From the NCBI GenBank assembly GCA_030015575.1, contig CM057337.1, positions 334,438,583 to 334,502,582 on the forward strand: 64,000 bases of DNA, given 5' to 3'. The stretch is from Agapanthus africanus (Eukaryota > Streptophyta > Magnoliopsida > Asparagales > Amaryllidaceae). Below, in pieces: positions 32,353 to 43,809 of this stretch; position 1 is the stretch's first letter; every line of letters starts with the position of its first letter. The notes under the pieces were generated by a model, which was given only the letters and a program-made list of their open reading frames with translations, searched no databases and was not told the origin of the DNA. The position numbers and the translations under genes were made by a program.

Positions 32353-35300
32353 CTATGGCCAGCTGCTGTAGTATCGCATACCGAGCATCCCGAAGAGTCT
32401 CTCAAACTGTATCTGGGGAATGGCCTTCGTGAGTGGATCCGCCGTGTTGTTCTTCGTGTCAACCCTCCTGACCTCGATCTCCCGGCGATCAACTATCTCC
32501 CGGATCAGGTGATACCGCCTCAGAATATGCCTGGATCGCTGATGGGACCTGGGTTCCTTGGCCAAAGCCACCGCTCCATTGTTATCACAATACAAAGGTA
32601 TTAGATGCTCAATAGATGGAACCACTCCAAGTTCAGTAATGAACTTCTTGATCTAGACAGCCTCTTTAGCAGCATCGTTGGCAGCGATGTATTCAGCCTC
32701 CATCGTCGAGTCTGCCACGGTTTCCTGCTTGGAACTCTTCCAGCTAACCGCCCCTCCGTAAAGGGTAAAGACAAATCCCGACTGCGACTTAGAGTCGTCC
32801 TTATCACTCTGGAAGCTCGAATCGGTAAAGGACTCCATTTGGAGTTCTCCGTTACCATACACCGAAAGCATCTCTTTAGTCCTTCGCAAGTACTTGAGAA
32901 TGCTCTTCACAGCTGTCCAGTGACTCTCTCCAGGATCAGCTTGATACCTGCTCACTACACTTAGTGAGTATGCTACATCGGGTCTGGTACATAGCATCGC
33001 ATACATGATAGAGCCTACAGCCGAAGCATAGGGTATCCCTTGCATGCGAGCTCTCTCCAAATCAGTCTTGGGAGACATCTCTTTGGAGAGAGTGACTCCA
33101 GAGATCGTGGGCAAGTTCCCACGCTTGGATTCTTCCATACTAAACCTCTTTAGTATGGTGTCAATGTACCTGGATTGGGACAATCCCAATATCCGTTTGG
33201 ATCTATCTCTATAGATCCTAATTTCCAATATGCAGGAGGCATCACCAAGATCTTTCATTGAGAATCTTTGTGATAAGAAGAGCTTGACCGATTGCAGCAT
33301 AGGAATATCATTTCCTATCAAGAGTATATCGTCCACGTACAATACGAGGAAGACAACCTTACTCTCTGCCATCTTCTTGTAGATACAAGGTTCATCTGGG
33401 TTTTTGACGAAATTAAACTCTTTGATAACGACGTCAAAGCAGATGTTCCAACTCCGCGATGCTTGCTTTAATCCATAAATGGATTTAAGCAGCTTGCACA
33501 CCTTCCCGCTGCTCCCACTGTCTACGAAGCCCTCTGGCTGAGTCATGTACACGCACTCTTCTAAATCACCATTTAGAAAGGCGGTCTTAACATCCATTTG
33601 CCAGATTTCGTAGTCATGATATGCAGCAATGGCAAGCATGATCCGGATGGATTTAAGCATAGCCACTGGAGAAAAGGTTTCGTCATAGTCCACACCTGGT
33701 CTTTGACGAAAACCTTTTGCAACAAGTCTAGCTTTGAAAGTCTCCACTTTCCCATCTACACCAAGTTTCTTCTTGAAGATCCACTTGCTCCCAATGGGTT
33801 TTACCCCTTCAGGAGCAACATCCAAAGTCCATACTTTGTTGGTGTACATGGATTCCATCTCGGACCGCATTGCATCCAGCCATTTCACTGAGTCCCTACT
33901 CGTGATGGCCTGCTCGAAGCTAGTTGGGTCATCATCCTCCATGATGCAATCCTCGCTCCCACCGTCCATGAGAAAACCGTTGTATCTCTCAGGTTGGCGA
34001 GGAACCCTACTAGATCGGCGGAGAGGCTGAGGTTCATTGGGAGCTACTGAATCTTCTGGTTCCACTAAATCTTCAGTTACGGTTTGTGTATCTGGAACCT
34101 CTTCCAGCTCTACCACTTTGCCACTAATTTCTTTTTCAAGGAATTCCTTTTCTAAAAAGGCGGCATGTTGAGCAACAAACACTTTTTGTTCTTCACTGTG
34201 GTAGAAAAAATACCCATATGAGTTCTTTGGATATCCCACAAACTTGCAAAGAACTGACTGTGCCTCGAGCTTGTCCGGATTTTGTTCTTTGACATAGGCT
34301 GGACAACCCCATATCTTAACTCGTTTAAGATATGGCCTCTTCCCACTCCATATCTCATATGGTGTGGTAGGTACAGATTTAGATGGAACTTGATTCAATA
34401 GGTATGCTGCTGTCTCCAGCGCATATCCCCAGAAGGAAATAGGTAACTCAGCTGTGCTCATCATAGAGCGCACCATATCCAATAGGGTGCGGTTCCTCCG
34501 TTCTGATACACCGTTGTGCTGTGGTGTATATGGAGGAGTCAGCTGAGAGAGAATCCCATTCTCTTTTAGGAAGTCCAGGAATTCATTGCTCAAGTATTCA
34601 CCTCCTCGATCAGATCGAAGGATTTTAATACTTTTTCCGGTTTGGTTCTCGACTTCATGTATATATTCTCTAAATTTCTCAAAAGCTTCTGATTTGTGTT
34701 TCATCAGGAACACATATTCGAATCTAGAGAGCTCGTCAGTGAATGTAATGAAGTACGATGAACCATCCCTGGCATGTGTAGATATGGGACCGCATACATC
34801 ACTATGTATCAGTCCCAAGAGTTCAGTAACTCTTTCTCTGTGTCCCGTAAACGGAGTTTTAGTCATCTTGCCTTTGAGACATGACTGGCAAGTGTCATAA
34901 GATGAAAATTCAAACGGATTTAAATATCCATTCTTATGCAACTTTGCTAGTCGTGTCGCATTGATGTGACCCAGTCTACAATGCCACAAGAAGGATTCGT
35001 TCAGTTCAGAACTTTTCCTCTTGTGTGTGTTTGTTATGCTTAGAACTGTTGATTGATTTAGAACATAAATGCCATTGCACAACGTGCCTGATCCAACCAA
35101 CTTTTGGTTACAGAAAATGTTCATAACATTATGCTGTAATACAAAATTATATCCCTCTTTACTCAATAAAGAAACCGATATAATGTTGCATATCAGGTTC
35201 GGCATGTAATAGCATTCGTTCAGAACCAATGTATTACCAGTTGGTAATACAAGGTGATATTCCCCGACAGTCTTAGCTGCAACAATTGCACCATTTCCAA

Positions 35301-35658
35301 CTCTAATGTCTTTATCACCTTCTCCAAGTTCTCTACCTTTTCTAAGCCCATGTAACTGATTACATATATGGGATCCTGACCCGGTATCTAATACCCAGGA
35401 CGTAGGGCAAATGGAGAAACAGTTCTCTGTAACGAACACACCCGAAGAAAATACATCATCATGTACTTTCTTCAATCGGGTGGCATGGGAATCCTGGTAT
35501 TCCCCTATATCCTGTTCATTCCTATAACTCTTATAAGAAAGAACGGAACCAACGTTCCCCAGCACAGTATAACATGCGGGTTCAGTCAATACATCCATAT
35601 TATTATCTTTATTAGGGCATGACAAGGTCGCTACCTGGAGAGAGAGAGAAGAAAACAC
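32353..35658 (-). pseudogene. gag-less pol of copia element E2
   Basis: A 1101-codon frame with one in-frame TAG (32653-32655). Residues 1-72 are unlike gag and have no zinc knuckle; they match nothing else in the window. From about residue 73 the frame is normal: protease VLDTGSGSH (Asp91), pre-integrase HCRLGHINATRL, integrase with HSDVCGPIS, LRSDRGGEY and NGVSERRNRTLLD, reverse transcriptase with YVDDILLIGND, and RNase H to the end. The leader upstream is normal, so capsid sequence has been removed and about 180 bp of other sequence joined in, leaving pol open. Such a copy would need gag from another element to move. Confidence 0.88.
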
Positions 35659-36224
35659 TTTAGCGTATGCTCTTGCAAGATCAGATTGGTTATTATCTTA
35701 TCTAATCAGGATGGCTCCCACTGGTTTTTATCAAATCTTCCTTCAAACCCTAAAAGGAAAGACTAGCCGGGATTAATTACACACTACAAGTTCGCCAATC
35801 TTTCAGCCAGGCCAGTGTCGGTACTTTGAGGGAGGTCTCCCGTGCTTTCGCACGAACCTAATTAATGTAAACCTCGTTTTCCCAGAGGCGTAACCCCGTT
35901 GACACCTTTCTAGACACCTACTTGATCAGCTAATTGCAATGTGTAAAACTCTCCCAGGAGTAACTCTTACTCGCAGTGGGTATCGGGATCCAACTATCTC
36001 ATAGAAGCTATGCAATCTCATTGCAAATTTCAACACTTGAAATTCCCGATAATATTTTGCCCCAAACGATCTATGACCTTGACAAGGTCAACAAACCATA
36101 GACCGCAAGTCAAGTTCAACCCGTCATTTCTTGATTGAATTAAACCCACCCGCACGACCCTTGACAAGGTCAACAAGGCCGTACGACTACCCTAACTCAA
36201 TCTGCATCATATGCATAAGCAGAT
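35659..36224 (-). other. Leader fragment of E2
   Basis: Aligns with the leaders of E1 and E3 and holds the GAAA hairpin (35841-35854), hairpin 0 (36026-36044), hairpin 1 (36067-36105) and hairpin 2 (36151-36185). It stops near 36224, where E3's LTR begins. The rest of the leader, primer site and 5' LTR of E2 are missing. Confidence 0.8.
36067..36185 (-). other. Leader hairpins 1 and 2 of E2
   Basis: Hairpin 1: CGATCTATGA (36067-36076) with CCATAGACCG (36096-36105), loop CCTTGACAAGGTCAACAAA. Hairpin 2: CGCACGACC (36151-36159) with GGCCGTACG (36177-36185). Each has two A-C or C-A plus-strand mismatches that are U-G or G-U in the minus-strand RNA. Stem bases differ from E1's. Confidence 0.68.
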
Positions 36225-37776
36225 AAATAGATAATTAGCTAGATAATTGTCATGGTTAATCAAGACTTGACCATTATCATTTCACATTTAATGAAAATTG
36301 CAAGGATCAAAGAGCATCTTTTATATGGAATGATGATGGTCAACATGTCAACTAAGGTCAACAAGTCAAGTATGGTCAAAATGTCAACAACCCTAACCAT
36401 GCACAAATATATATAGCTAATATCAATTAATTATAATACACACATAAGCATTAGGGTTAATAAAATGGCAATGGTCATTAACCCTAATCAAAGTCCTCTT
36501 CCTCTGTCTCAATCAACTGTGCATACGTACCCGCATTCGTGATCCGAGGAACACGAATACAAAGAGATAAAACCAATCCCAAAACGTATACTAGGATCTG
36601 ACTTAAACCAAAGCCCACTAGTATAAGCTGTCCGGACAGCAAACGTGCACAAGTGCGCGGATGTGAACGAACCCTGTCGCAAAACCATGCGACCTCTACT
36701 CATTTTTCCTAAAGGCGAATAGCTCTCTGTGTGGGACTCTAAAGACTCGACACTACGCTGGCAGTGGGTTTAACCACAGACCGCAAGCGGCACTAGCTGT
36801 ACGTAACGGTCCCCAGGTAGATGTCGATAAGAAGACTGACGAGGTGAACCCATCTGAACTCCTACTAAGCCAGTATGTGACAGTCTCCGTACAGTCCGGT
36901 CTGTTCGTTTGATACATCGCATGGCGTGCCTAGGGAGGCGGTGAACGTCGGTCCCCCAATAGCGGTACAAGTCGTGTCGGAGTGTAGCCCAGAACACCCT
37001 AAGATAACACTGGAAACCTACCAGTATATCTCGCTTGCCCTGGCCATGGACTACTCGTGTAATGGCTCTCCTAGACACAGCGCGATGTCAACCCCCAATA
37101 CCGGGAGAGACGAATCCTGTCTAACCGTCACTGCCTCCAAGTGCTTCGGGACTGCACCCAACTACTACCTGTTTGCACGACTCCTTTGAGCCGTGGTAAG
37201 GTAGTAATCAAAGTACAGTGGGAACACACTCGAGGCGAAGTGACAGTGTCAAGTCAGCGGACTAAGCTGTACTCATGTCACCTGGGAACTGATAACTGAC
37301 GATAGGTATAATACCAACCAACAGTTCCCGACGAGTCGTGTCCAGTGTACTCGTAACCTAACGAGCACCCGCATACTATCTCAAGTACGACGTACTGACG
37401 GCTGTGGGACAGACCGTCTCCCACGCTGGGATGAGAAGCGCATACGCTAGTCTACTCCGGAGTATCGATGCCCTGTCTCGATAGTCCAACGACTAGGGAC
37501 CTGTATAAGGATGTGCTTATGGATTACCCAGCCCCCATGAGTGTGAGCGCCATCACAACGCTGGTAATCAAGCAAAGATCCTAAGGGCTCTACTAATATG
37601 TATATAAGCGATATGCTAAAAGAAACACATGCACATATTAAAGCAGAGACAAACCAAGTAGCATACTACCATTTCGAGCAAGATTGTATATACAACTGTG
37701 AATATCCCAAGCTTCCATCAAGTAATATACATACTAGTATGATACGGTAATGGCCTCTAGGGCATATACACTAACA
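36225..37776 (-). mobile_element. 3' LTR of copia element E3, terminal part missing
   Basis: Aligns with 44301-45854, E3's 5' LTR. About 490 bp, the LTR's own 3' end, is missing at the junction with E2's leader. By eye I count about 40 differences over 1.55 kb (roughly 2.5%), so E3 is older than E1. The hairpin copy is at 37459-37487, with one G-G mismatch. The polypurine tract follows at 37777-37786. Confidence 0.87.
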
Positions 37777-37790
37777 ATCTCCCACTTGCA

Positions 37791-40700
37791 CTAAGGCCAT
37801 GTACTGGCGTATCGAAGACCTATCATCTCGATCAGCCGCTCGAACTGAGTCTGGGGTAAGGCCTTCGTGAATGGACCTGCAATGTTATCTTCTGAAGCAA
37901 CCCTCCGAACCTCGATCTCCTGGCGATCCACGATCTCCCTGATCAGGTGATACCGCCTCAAGATGTGTCTGGATTTCTGATGGGACCTGGATTCCTTCGC
38001 TAAAGCTATAGCCCCGTTGTTGTCGCAATACAGAGGTATTGGATCAACAATGGACGGAACCACCTGAAGTTCTTTCAAGAACTTCCTCATCCAGACAACT
38101 TCTTTTGCGGCATCAGATGCAGCGATGTATTCCGCTTCCATGGTCGAGTCAGCAACGGTTTCCTGTTTGGAGCTCTTCCAACACACCGCCCCTCCATTGA
38201 GGGTAAAGACAAAACCCGACATGGACTTGGAATCATCATTGTCACTCTGGAAGCTGGAGTCAGCAAAGGCCTCAATCTGGAGATCTTTTCCGCAATACAC
38301 CAAGAACATCTCCTTAGTCCATCTCAGGTACTTGAGAATGTTCTTTACTGCTATCCAATGTTTCTCCCCAAGGTTTGACTGATACCTGCTTACCACACTC
38401 AGTGCATAAGCCACATCTGGTCTGGTACACAACATCGCATACATTATAGAGCCTACCGCAGAAGCGTAAGGTATAATAGACATGTGATCCCTCTCCAAAT
38501 CAGTCTTGGGAGACATCTCTTTTGAGAGGGTGATCCCGTGACAAGCCGGTAAATTACTGCGCTTGGAATCTTTCATACTGAATCTCTTCAGTATGGTGTC
38601 GATGTACCTGGACTGTGAAAGTCCTAAAATCCTCTTGGATCTGCCACGGTAGATCCGGATCCCCAGAATGTATGAGGCATCACCCAGGTCTTTCATGGAG
38701 AACCTGTGTGACAAGAACCCCTTGACAGATTGTAGCATAGGAATGTCATTTCCTATTAAGAGAATGTCATCCACGTATAAAACGAGGAATACTACAGTTC
38801 TCGCTACAAATATACAATAGATGCATGGTTCATCTGGATTTTTGATAAAGCCAAATTCCTTGACCGTCTCATCAAAACAGATGTTCCAACTCCGCGATGC
38901 CTGCTTTAGTCCATAAATGGACTTAAGCAACTTGCACACCTTTCCACTGCTCCCACTCTGGATGAAACCCTCTGGCTGGTCCATATAGACACACTCCTCT
39001 AAATGTCCATTTAGAAAAGCAGTTTTTACGTCCATCTGCCAAATCTCATAATCATGGAAGGCAGTAATGGCAAGAAGGATCCGAATGGATTTCAGCATAG
39101 CTACTGGAGAAAAGGTTTCGTCATAGTCCAAACCAGGTCGCTGACGAAAACCCTTTGCAACCAGTCTAGCTTTATAGGTCTCAACCTGTCCATCTACACC
39201 GATCTTCCTTTTGAAGATCCACTTGCATCCTACGGGTTTTACCCCATCTGGAGCAATGTCCAACGTCCATACTTTGTTGGTGTACATGGACTCCATTTCG
39301 GTCCGCATTGCATCCAGCCATTTTACCGAGTCGACGCTCTGAATGGCTTGCTGGAAGCTAGTAGGCTCATCACAATCTATGATGCAATCCTCTCTATCCC
39401 CGTCAATGAGAAAACCGTAGTATCTCTCGGGCGGATGAGACCGCCTACTACTCCTGCGGAGTGGCGTGGGAATGTCCTGATCTTTCGAACCCTCTGGTTC
39501 TACTAAGCTTTCAGTAATAGCTCGTGGTTCTGGAATTTCTTCCAGTTCTATTGCGCTCCCACTTATTTCTTTTTCTATGAACTGGTGTTCTAGAAAGTGG
39601 GCATGGCGAGAAACAAAAACCTTTTGTTCCTCTTCGCAATAGAAGAAATATCCCTTGGAGTTCTTTGGATATCCCACAAACTTGCACTGTACTGAGCGTG
39701 CCTCGAGCTTGTCCGCATGCTGCTTTTTGACAAAAGCTGGACATCCCCATGTCTTAATGTGATTAAGATAGGGTCTCTTCCCACACCACATCTGATATGG
39801 TGTAGTAGGCACAGTCTTAGTAGGAACTCGGTTCAAAAGGTATGCAGCTGATTCTAGCGCATACCCCCAGAACGATCGCGGCAACTCAGCATTACTCATC
39901 ATGGACCGTACCATATCCAATAGGGTTCGGTTCCGTCTCTCCGATACACCGTTATGTTGCGGAGTGTATGGAGGAGTAAGCTGAAAGAGAATTCCATTCT
40001 CTTTTAAGTAACCCAGGAACTCGGCACTCAAGTATTCACCACCTCGATCAGATCTTAGTGCCTTGATACTTTTGCCTGTTTGTTTTTCTACTTCATTCTT
40101 ATATTCCTGGAATTTTTCAAAAGCCTCGGATTTATGTTTCATTAAGAAGACATAACCGTACCTTGAAAAGTCATCCGTAAAAGTAATGAAATAAGAATAA
40201 CCGCTTCATGCATGCGTAGACATTGGACCGCACACGTCGCTGTGTACGAGTCCTAAGAGCTCGCTCGCTTTTACTCCGTGTCCAGTGAACGGAGTCTTTG
40301 TCATCTTTCCTTTGAGACAGGATTGACAAGTTGCATACGATTGATATTCGAACGAATCCAAATATCCTTCTGTATGTAACTTAGTCAACCTTCTCTCATT
40401 GATGTGACCCAGTCTACAATGCCATAAGAAAGTTTTATTGATTTCTGGAGACTTTCTTTTGTGTGTATTCTGGACATTGAAAATCTGTGGTTGGTTCAAT
40501 ACGTATATACCGTTGTTTAATGTACCTGACCCAATCAAAACTTGATTAAGGTGAATGTTCACTACATTACTTACAAATGCAAATTCATAACCTTCTTTAG
40601 ATAATAAAGATACAGAAATGATATTACAGGTTGCATTTGGTACAAAATAACAAATACGCAAAACTAAAAAGTGTCCATCTGACAATCCCAGGTGATAGTC

Positions 40701-41759
40701 CCCCACGGCCTCAGCATCCATGCTAGCTCCGTTTGCAACTCTGAGGGTCATATCACCTGCTTTCAAAAACCTACGCTTTCTCAACGCCTGCAAAGAATTA
40801 CAGATATGAGATCCTGATCTGGTATCCAATACCCAGGATATAGAGTTTATTGATAGACAGTTTTCAATAACATACACACCTGAAGCTGAAGCCGCAACTT
40901 GCTTCAGATCCTGGGTTCTGGCCTTCCAAGCCTTGCAATCCTGTTTCCAGTGTCCACTTTTGTGACAGTAGAAGCATTCTTCCTTCCCCACCAGCTTTCC
41001 CGCTACCTTTGTTACCTTTCTTTTTCCCTTCGTATCCACTTTACTGACACCGCCTCTTGGTTTGGCGGGGGCTTTCTTCTTCTTGCCCTTGGCTTTCGCC
41101 CTGGACCTAGAAGAGGAAGATCCTCCTACAAACAAAGTGGATGTCTCCCTACCTTTCTGTAGGGTGCCCTCTGCACTCCTCAGCATATTGAGGAGCTCTG
41201 AAAGTTCAACTTCCTTTTCCTGTAAGTTGAAGTTCAGAATGAACTGGGCGTAAGTGGAAGGAAGGGACTGAAGAATCAAGTCCGTATAGAGCTCATTCTC
41301 CAACGTGGTCCCAAGTTCCGCGAGCTCCTCTATGTAGCCAATCATTTTAAGCACGTGTTCTGCTACCGATGATCCGACGGCCAACCTTGCCGAAAACAGC
41401 TTCTTCGACACTTCGTATCTGGCGATACGAGACTGCTCTCCATACAGTTCTTTTGTATGAAGAAATATGGACTCTAGGTCCATATTCTCGTGCCTCCTCT
41501 GATGTTCGTTGTCCATCGAGGCAAGTACGAGGCATTTGGCCTTCGCGCAATCTATTTCCCAGGTCTTACGGATTTCCCTATCCGCGACACTGGTTTTGGG
41601 ACCTGGGACAGGGGGAGCTTTGGTGGTAAGGAGATACCCCAACTTGTTGTAAGTGATTGCCATCTTGACATTCCTGAGCCAATCTTTGTAGTTTGGCCCT
41701 GTCAGTATGTTTTTATCTAGTAATAACTTAAGTCCGGTCATCTTGAATGGTCGCTGCAA
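37791..41759 (-). pseudogene. gag-pol polyprotein of copia element E3, one in-frame stop
   Basis: A 1322-codon frame from an ATG at 41759; a second Met at residue 7 begins MTGLKLLLDKN as in E1. Zinc knuckle CFYCHKSGHWKQDC at 262-275. Protease reads VLDTRSGSH: the catalytic Gly (residue 314) has become Arg, a G-to-A change. Integrase contains HSDVCGPMS, LRSDRGGEY and NGVSERRNRTLLD. Reverse transcriptase has YVDDILLIGND. RNase H is complete and has Trp at the position mutated to stop in E1 and E2. The sole stop, TGA at 40206-40208 in the integrase, replaces an Arg codon, consistent with CGA to TGA. Confidence 0.92.
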
Positions 41760-42192
41760 TTAGGAGAGAGAAAAGAAACACTTTAGCATGATGATCTTGC
41801 AAGTTTAGAGTGGTTTTTAGTTTGTCTAAACAGGATGGCTCCCACTGTCTCTCGAATCCCTTCTCAAACCGTAAAGAAAGAATTAGTCGGGATCAATCTC
41901 ACCGTACAATACTTGCTTAACCGTTCAGCCAGGCCAGTGTCGGTACTTCGAGGGAGGTTTTCCAACGCTTTCGCGAAGTTCCTTAATTAAGTAACCTCTT
42001 TTCCCTGTGGGCGTAGCCCCGCTAACACCTTTCTAGACACCTACTAGGTTTATAGCATTGATCGTTAAGTGAGAGTTTTCCCGAGAAGTAGCATATACTC
42101 ACAGTAGGATCGGGATCCAAATATCATCGCGTGATAAAACCGAAGGAATCCTACCAGAATCATCACGCTCCAAATGGTATGCAGCGCTAGCA

Positions 42193-42449
42193 AGTTTCAG
42201 TACTTATGAAACTCCCGATGTGGATTTTTTCCCCATGCTCTTATGACCTTGACTTTGGCCAAAATATCATAAGTCACATGTCAAGTTCTACCCGTCATTC
42301 TCCTGGTTAATTTGGGCCCACCCGTACCTACCCTTGACTTTGGCCAAAATGGCAGCACGACTGTCCCAAACCAACGCATCTATCTATGCTGCACATGAAT
42401 ACCCAATAGCTACCAATCACTATGCCTTGACTTTGGCCAAAATACATAG
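42193..42449 (-). other. Leader hairpin series of E3
   Basis: Hairpin 0: AGTTTCA (42193-42199) with TGAAACT (42207-42213). Hairpin 1: CTTATGA (42240-42246) with TCATAAG (42267-42273). Hairpin 2: 42323-42331 with 42352-42359, one bulge and two sense-strand G-U pairs. Hairpin 3: CTATG (42420-42424) with CATAG (42445-42449). All three large loops start CCTTGACTTTGGCCAAAAT. Compared with E1 and E2, hairpin 0 shows a paired A-T to G-C change. Confidence 0.7.
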
Positions 42450-43560
42450 CTTGAATACTTTTTGACCATTCATGTGGAATGACGGAGGGCTACGAATGGT
42501 TTTGGCGAAACCGTGAACGTAGTGAACTTGATATAATCGATGGAACGAGATAGCTTTTAAAAGGAGTGGTTCAAGCTCCGCGTTTAAAGGTTTAGTTTTG
42601 AAAAGAACCGAGTGGTTTTCAAAGTGTTCCAATCGACTTTTACTTGGTTTATTTTCTTGCATTAGTTCTTTTAATGCGTCCCATCATTTAATCCTACCAT
42701 TGCAGAAAACAACCAAAATATGACGTACGCTTATGCCATTCGCATTCGCCACGGGGCCCCGTCATCACCCGTTAGGTTACTTAACTAACGACAGAGCGGG
42801 GGCTGGGCTAGCGAGGCTGTAAAACATAAGCAACGCCTAAATAGTTATAGTATATAGATATATAGCAATGATAGACATTACAGATCACAGATGAATACAT
42901 TGGATATACTAGGAATCCGCAATCCGTTCGAGCCTGCAACGAAAAGCGGATTACACGGTCGCGGTGAATAGCCAATACCCTACCTAAGACCCCTACGGGT
43001 GCGGCAAACTACCCGCCAAGTACCCGAAGCGAAGCAACCTCCCTCAACACCGTGAGTAGGCCACTCGGCACTTCGAGATACCCGGTAGTTTGTGCACCCC
43101 ATCCATGGGTCTATCCTAGGAGCAAAAACAGTAAAAAGAATTATACAATGACGGCTACAACCCCGACCCGGTTGTGCGGCCAAACAAATAATAATACATC
43201 AATTTACATATTACATGAATGAAAGAAAAAGAAACACTCATCTCACATCCACCCCGGCTATTCACCCGCGACAATCCAACGCATTCATATACACATACCA
43301 TCAACAAACACAGATCACAGATATGTATAACCCCCACTAATCGACGTATAGCGATTAGCGGACGTTCCATACATATAAATATCACAGATATAACCCTTTA
43401 GTCAAAGTGTAGTGAAGTTCGATCAAAAATACGGATTTATAGGCCCCCAAAAGCAAATTTCTTTTCTGGAAAACCTGGGCACAAATAAACCATCTTAAAA
43501 ATCCCAAAACCATGTCAGAAGAACACTGCACCAAACTCGATCCAGAGAAGAGTCAAAACG

Positions 43561-43601
43561 GCGGCGGTTCCGCGGCAATAGGCATGCCGCGGAACCGCCG
43601 C
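43561..43601 (-). other. 17-bp perfect GC-rich hairpin near E3 primer site
   Basis: GCGGCGGTTCCGCGGCA (43561-43577) is the exact reverse complement of 43585-43601, with a 7-base loop ATAGGCA. It stands out in AT-rich surroundings, about 200 bp from the primer-binding site. Confidence 0.85.
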
Positions 43602-43795
43602 GCTTTGAACTGTTCACTTGACTGTATTTGGTGTGCTTCTTCACAAAACCCTGAGATGATTTTTGACGTATGATTTTTTATTTTTAGAGCAGAAAAAATT
43701 TCAACAGAAACTTAGGGTTTTGATGTTTAGGTTTTGCGATTTTTTCTGATCAAACTTCCATACACTTTACTACCTAACTAGTTTATGTTTAGTTA

Positions 43796-43808
43796 GGCTC
43801 TGATACCA
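43796..43808 (-). promoter_or_regulatory. Primer-binding site of E3
   Basis: Sense strand TGGTATCAGAGCC, one base from the LTR end at 43810; complementary to initiator methionine tRNA. Confidence 0.9.
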
Positions 43809-43809
43809 C

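Larger units (their letters stand above)
41760..43795 (-). other. 5' untranslated leader of E3
   Basis: About 2 kb between primer site and gag. It holds the GAAA hairpin (41966-41975), the hairpin series (42193-42449), the second leader domain (42729-42831, with palindrome ACGGGGCCCCGT at 42751-42762) and a GC-rich hairpin at 43561-43601. Short open frames are not shared with E1. Confidence 0.82.
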
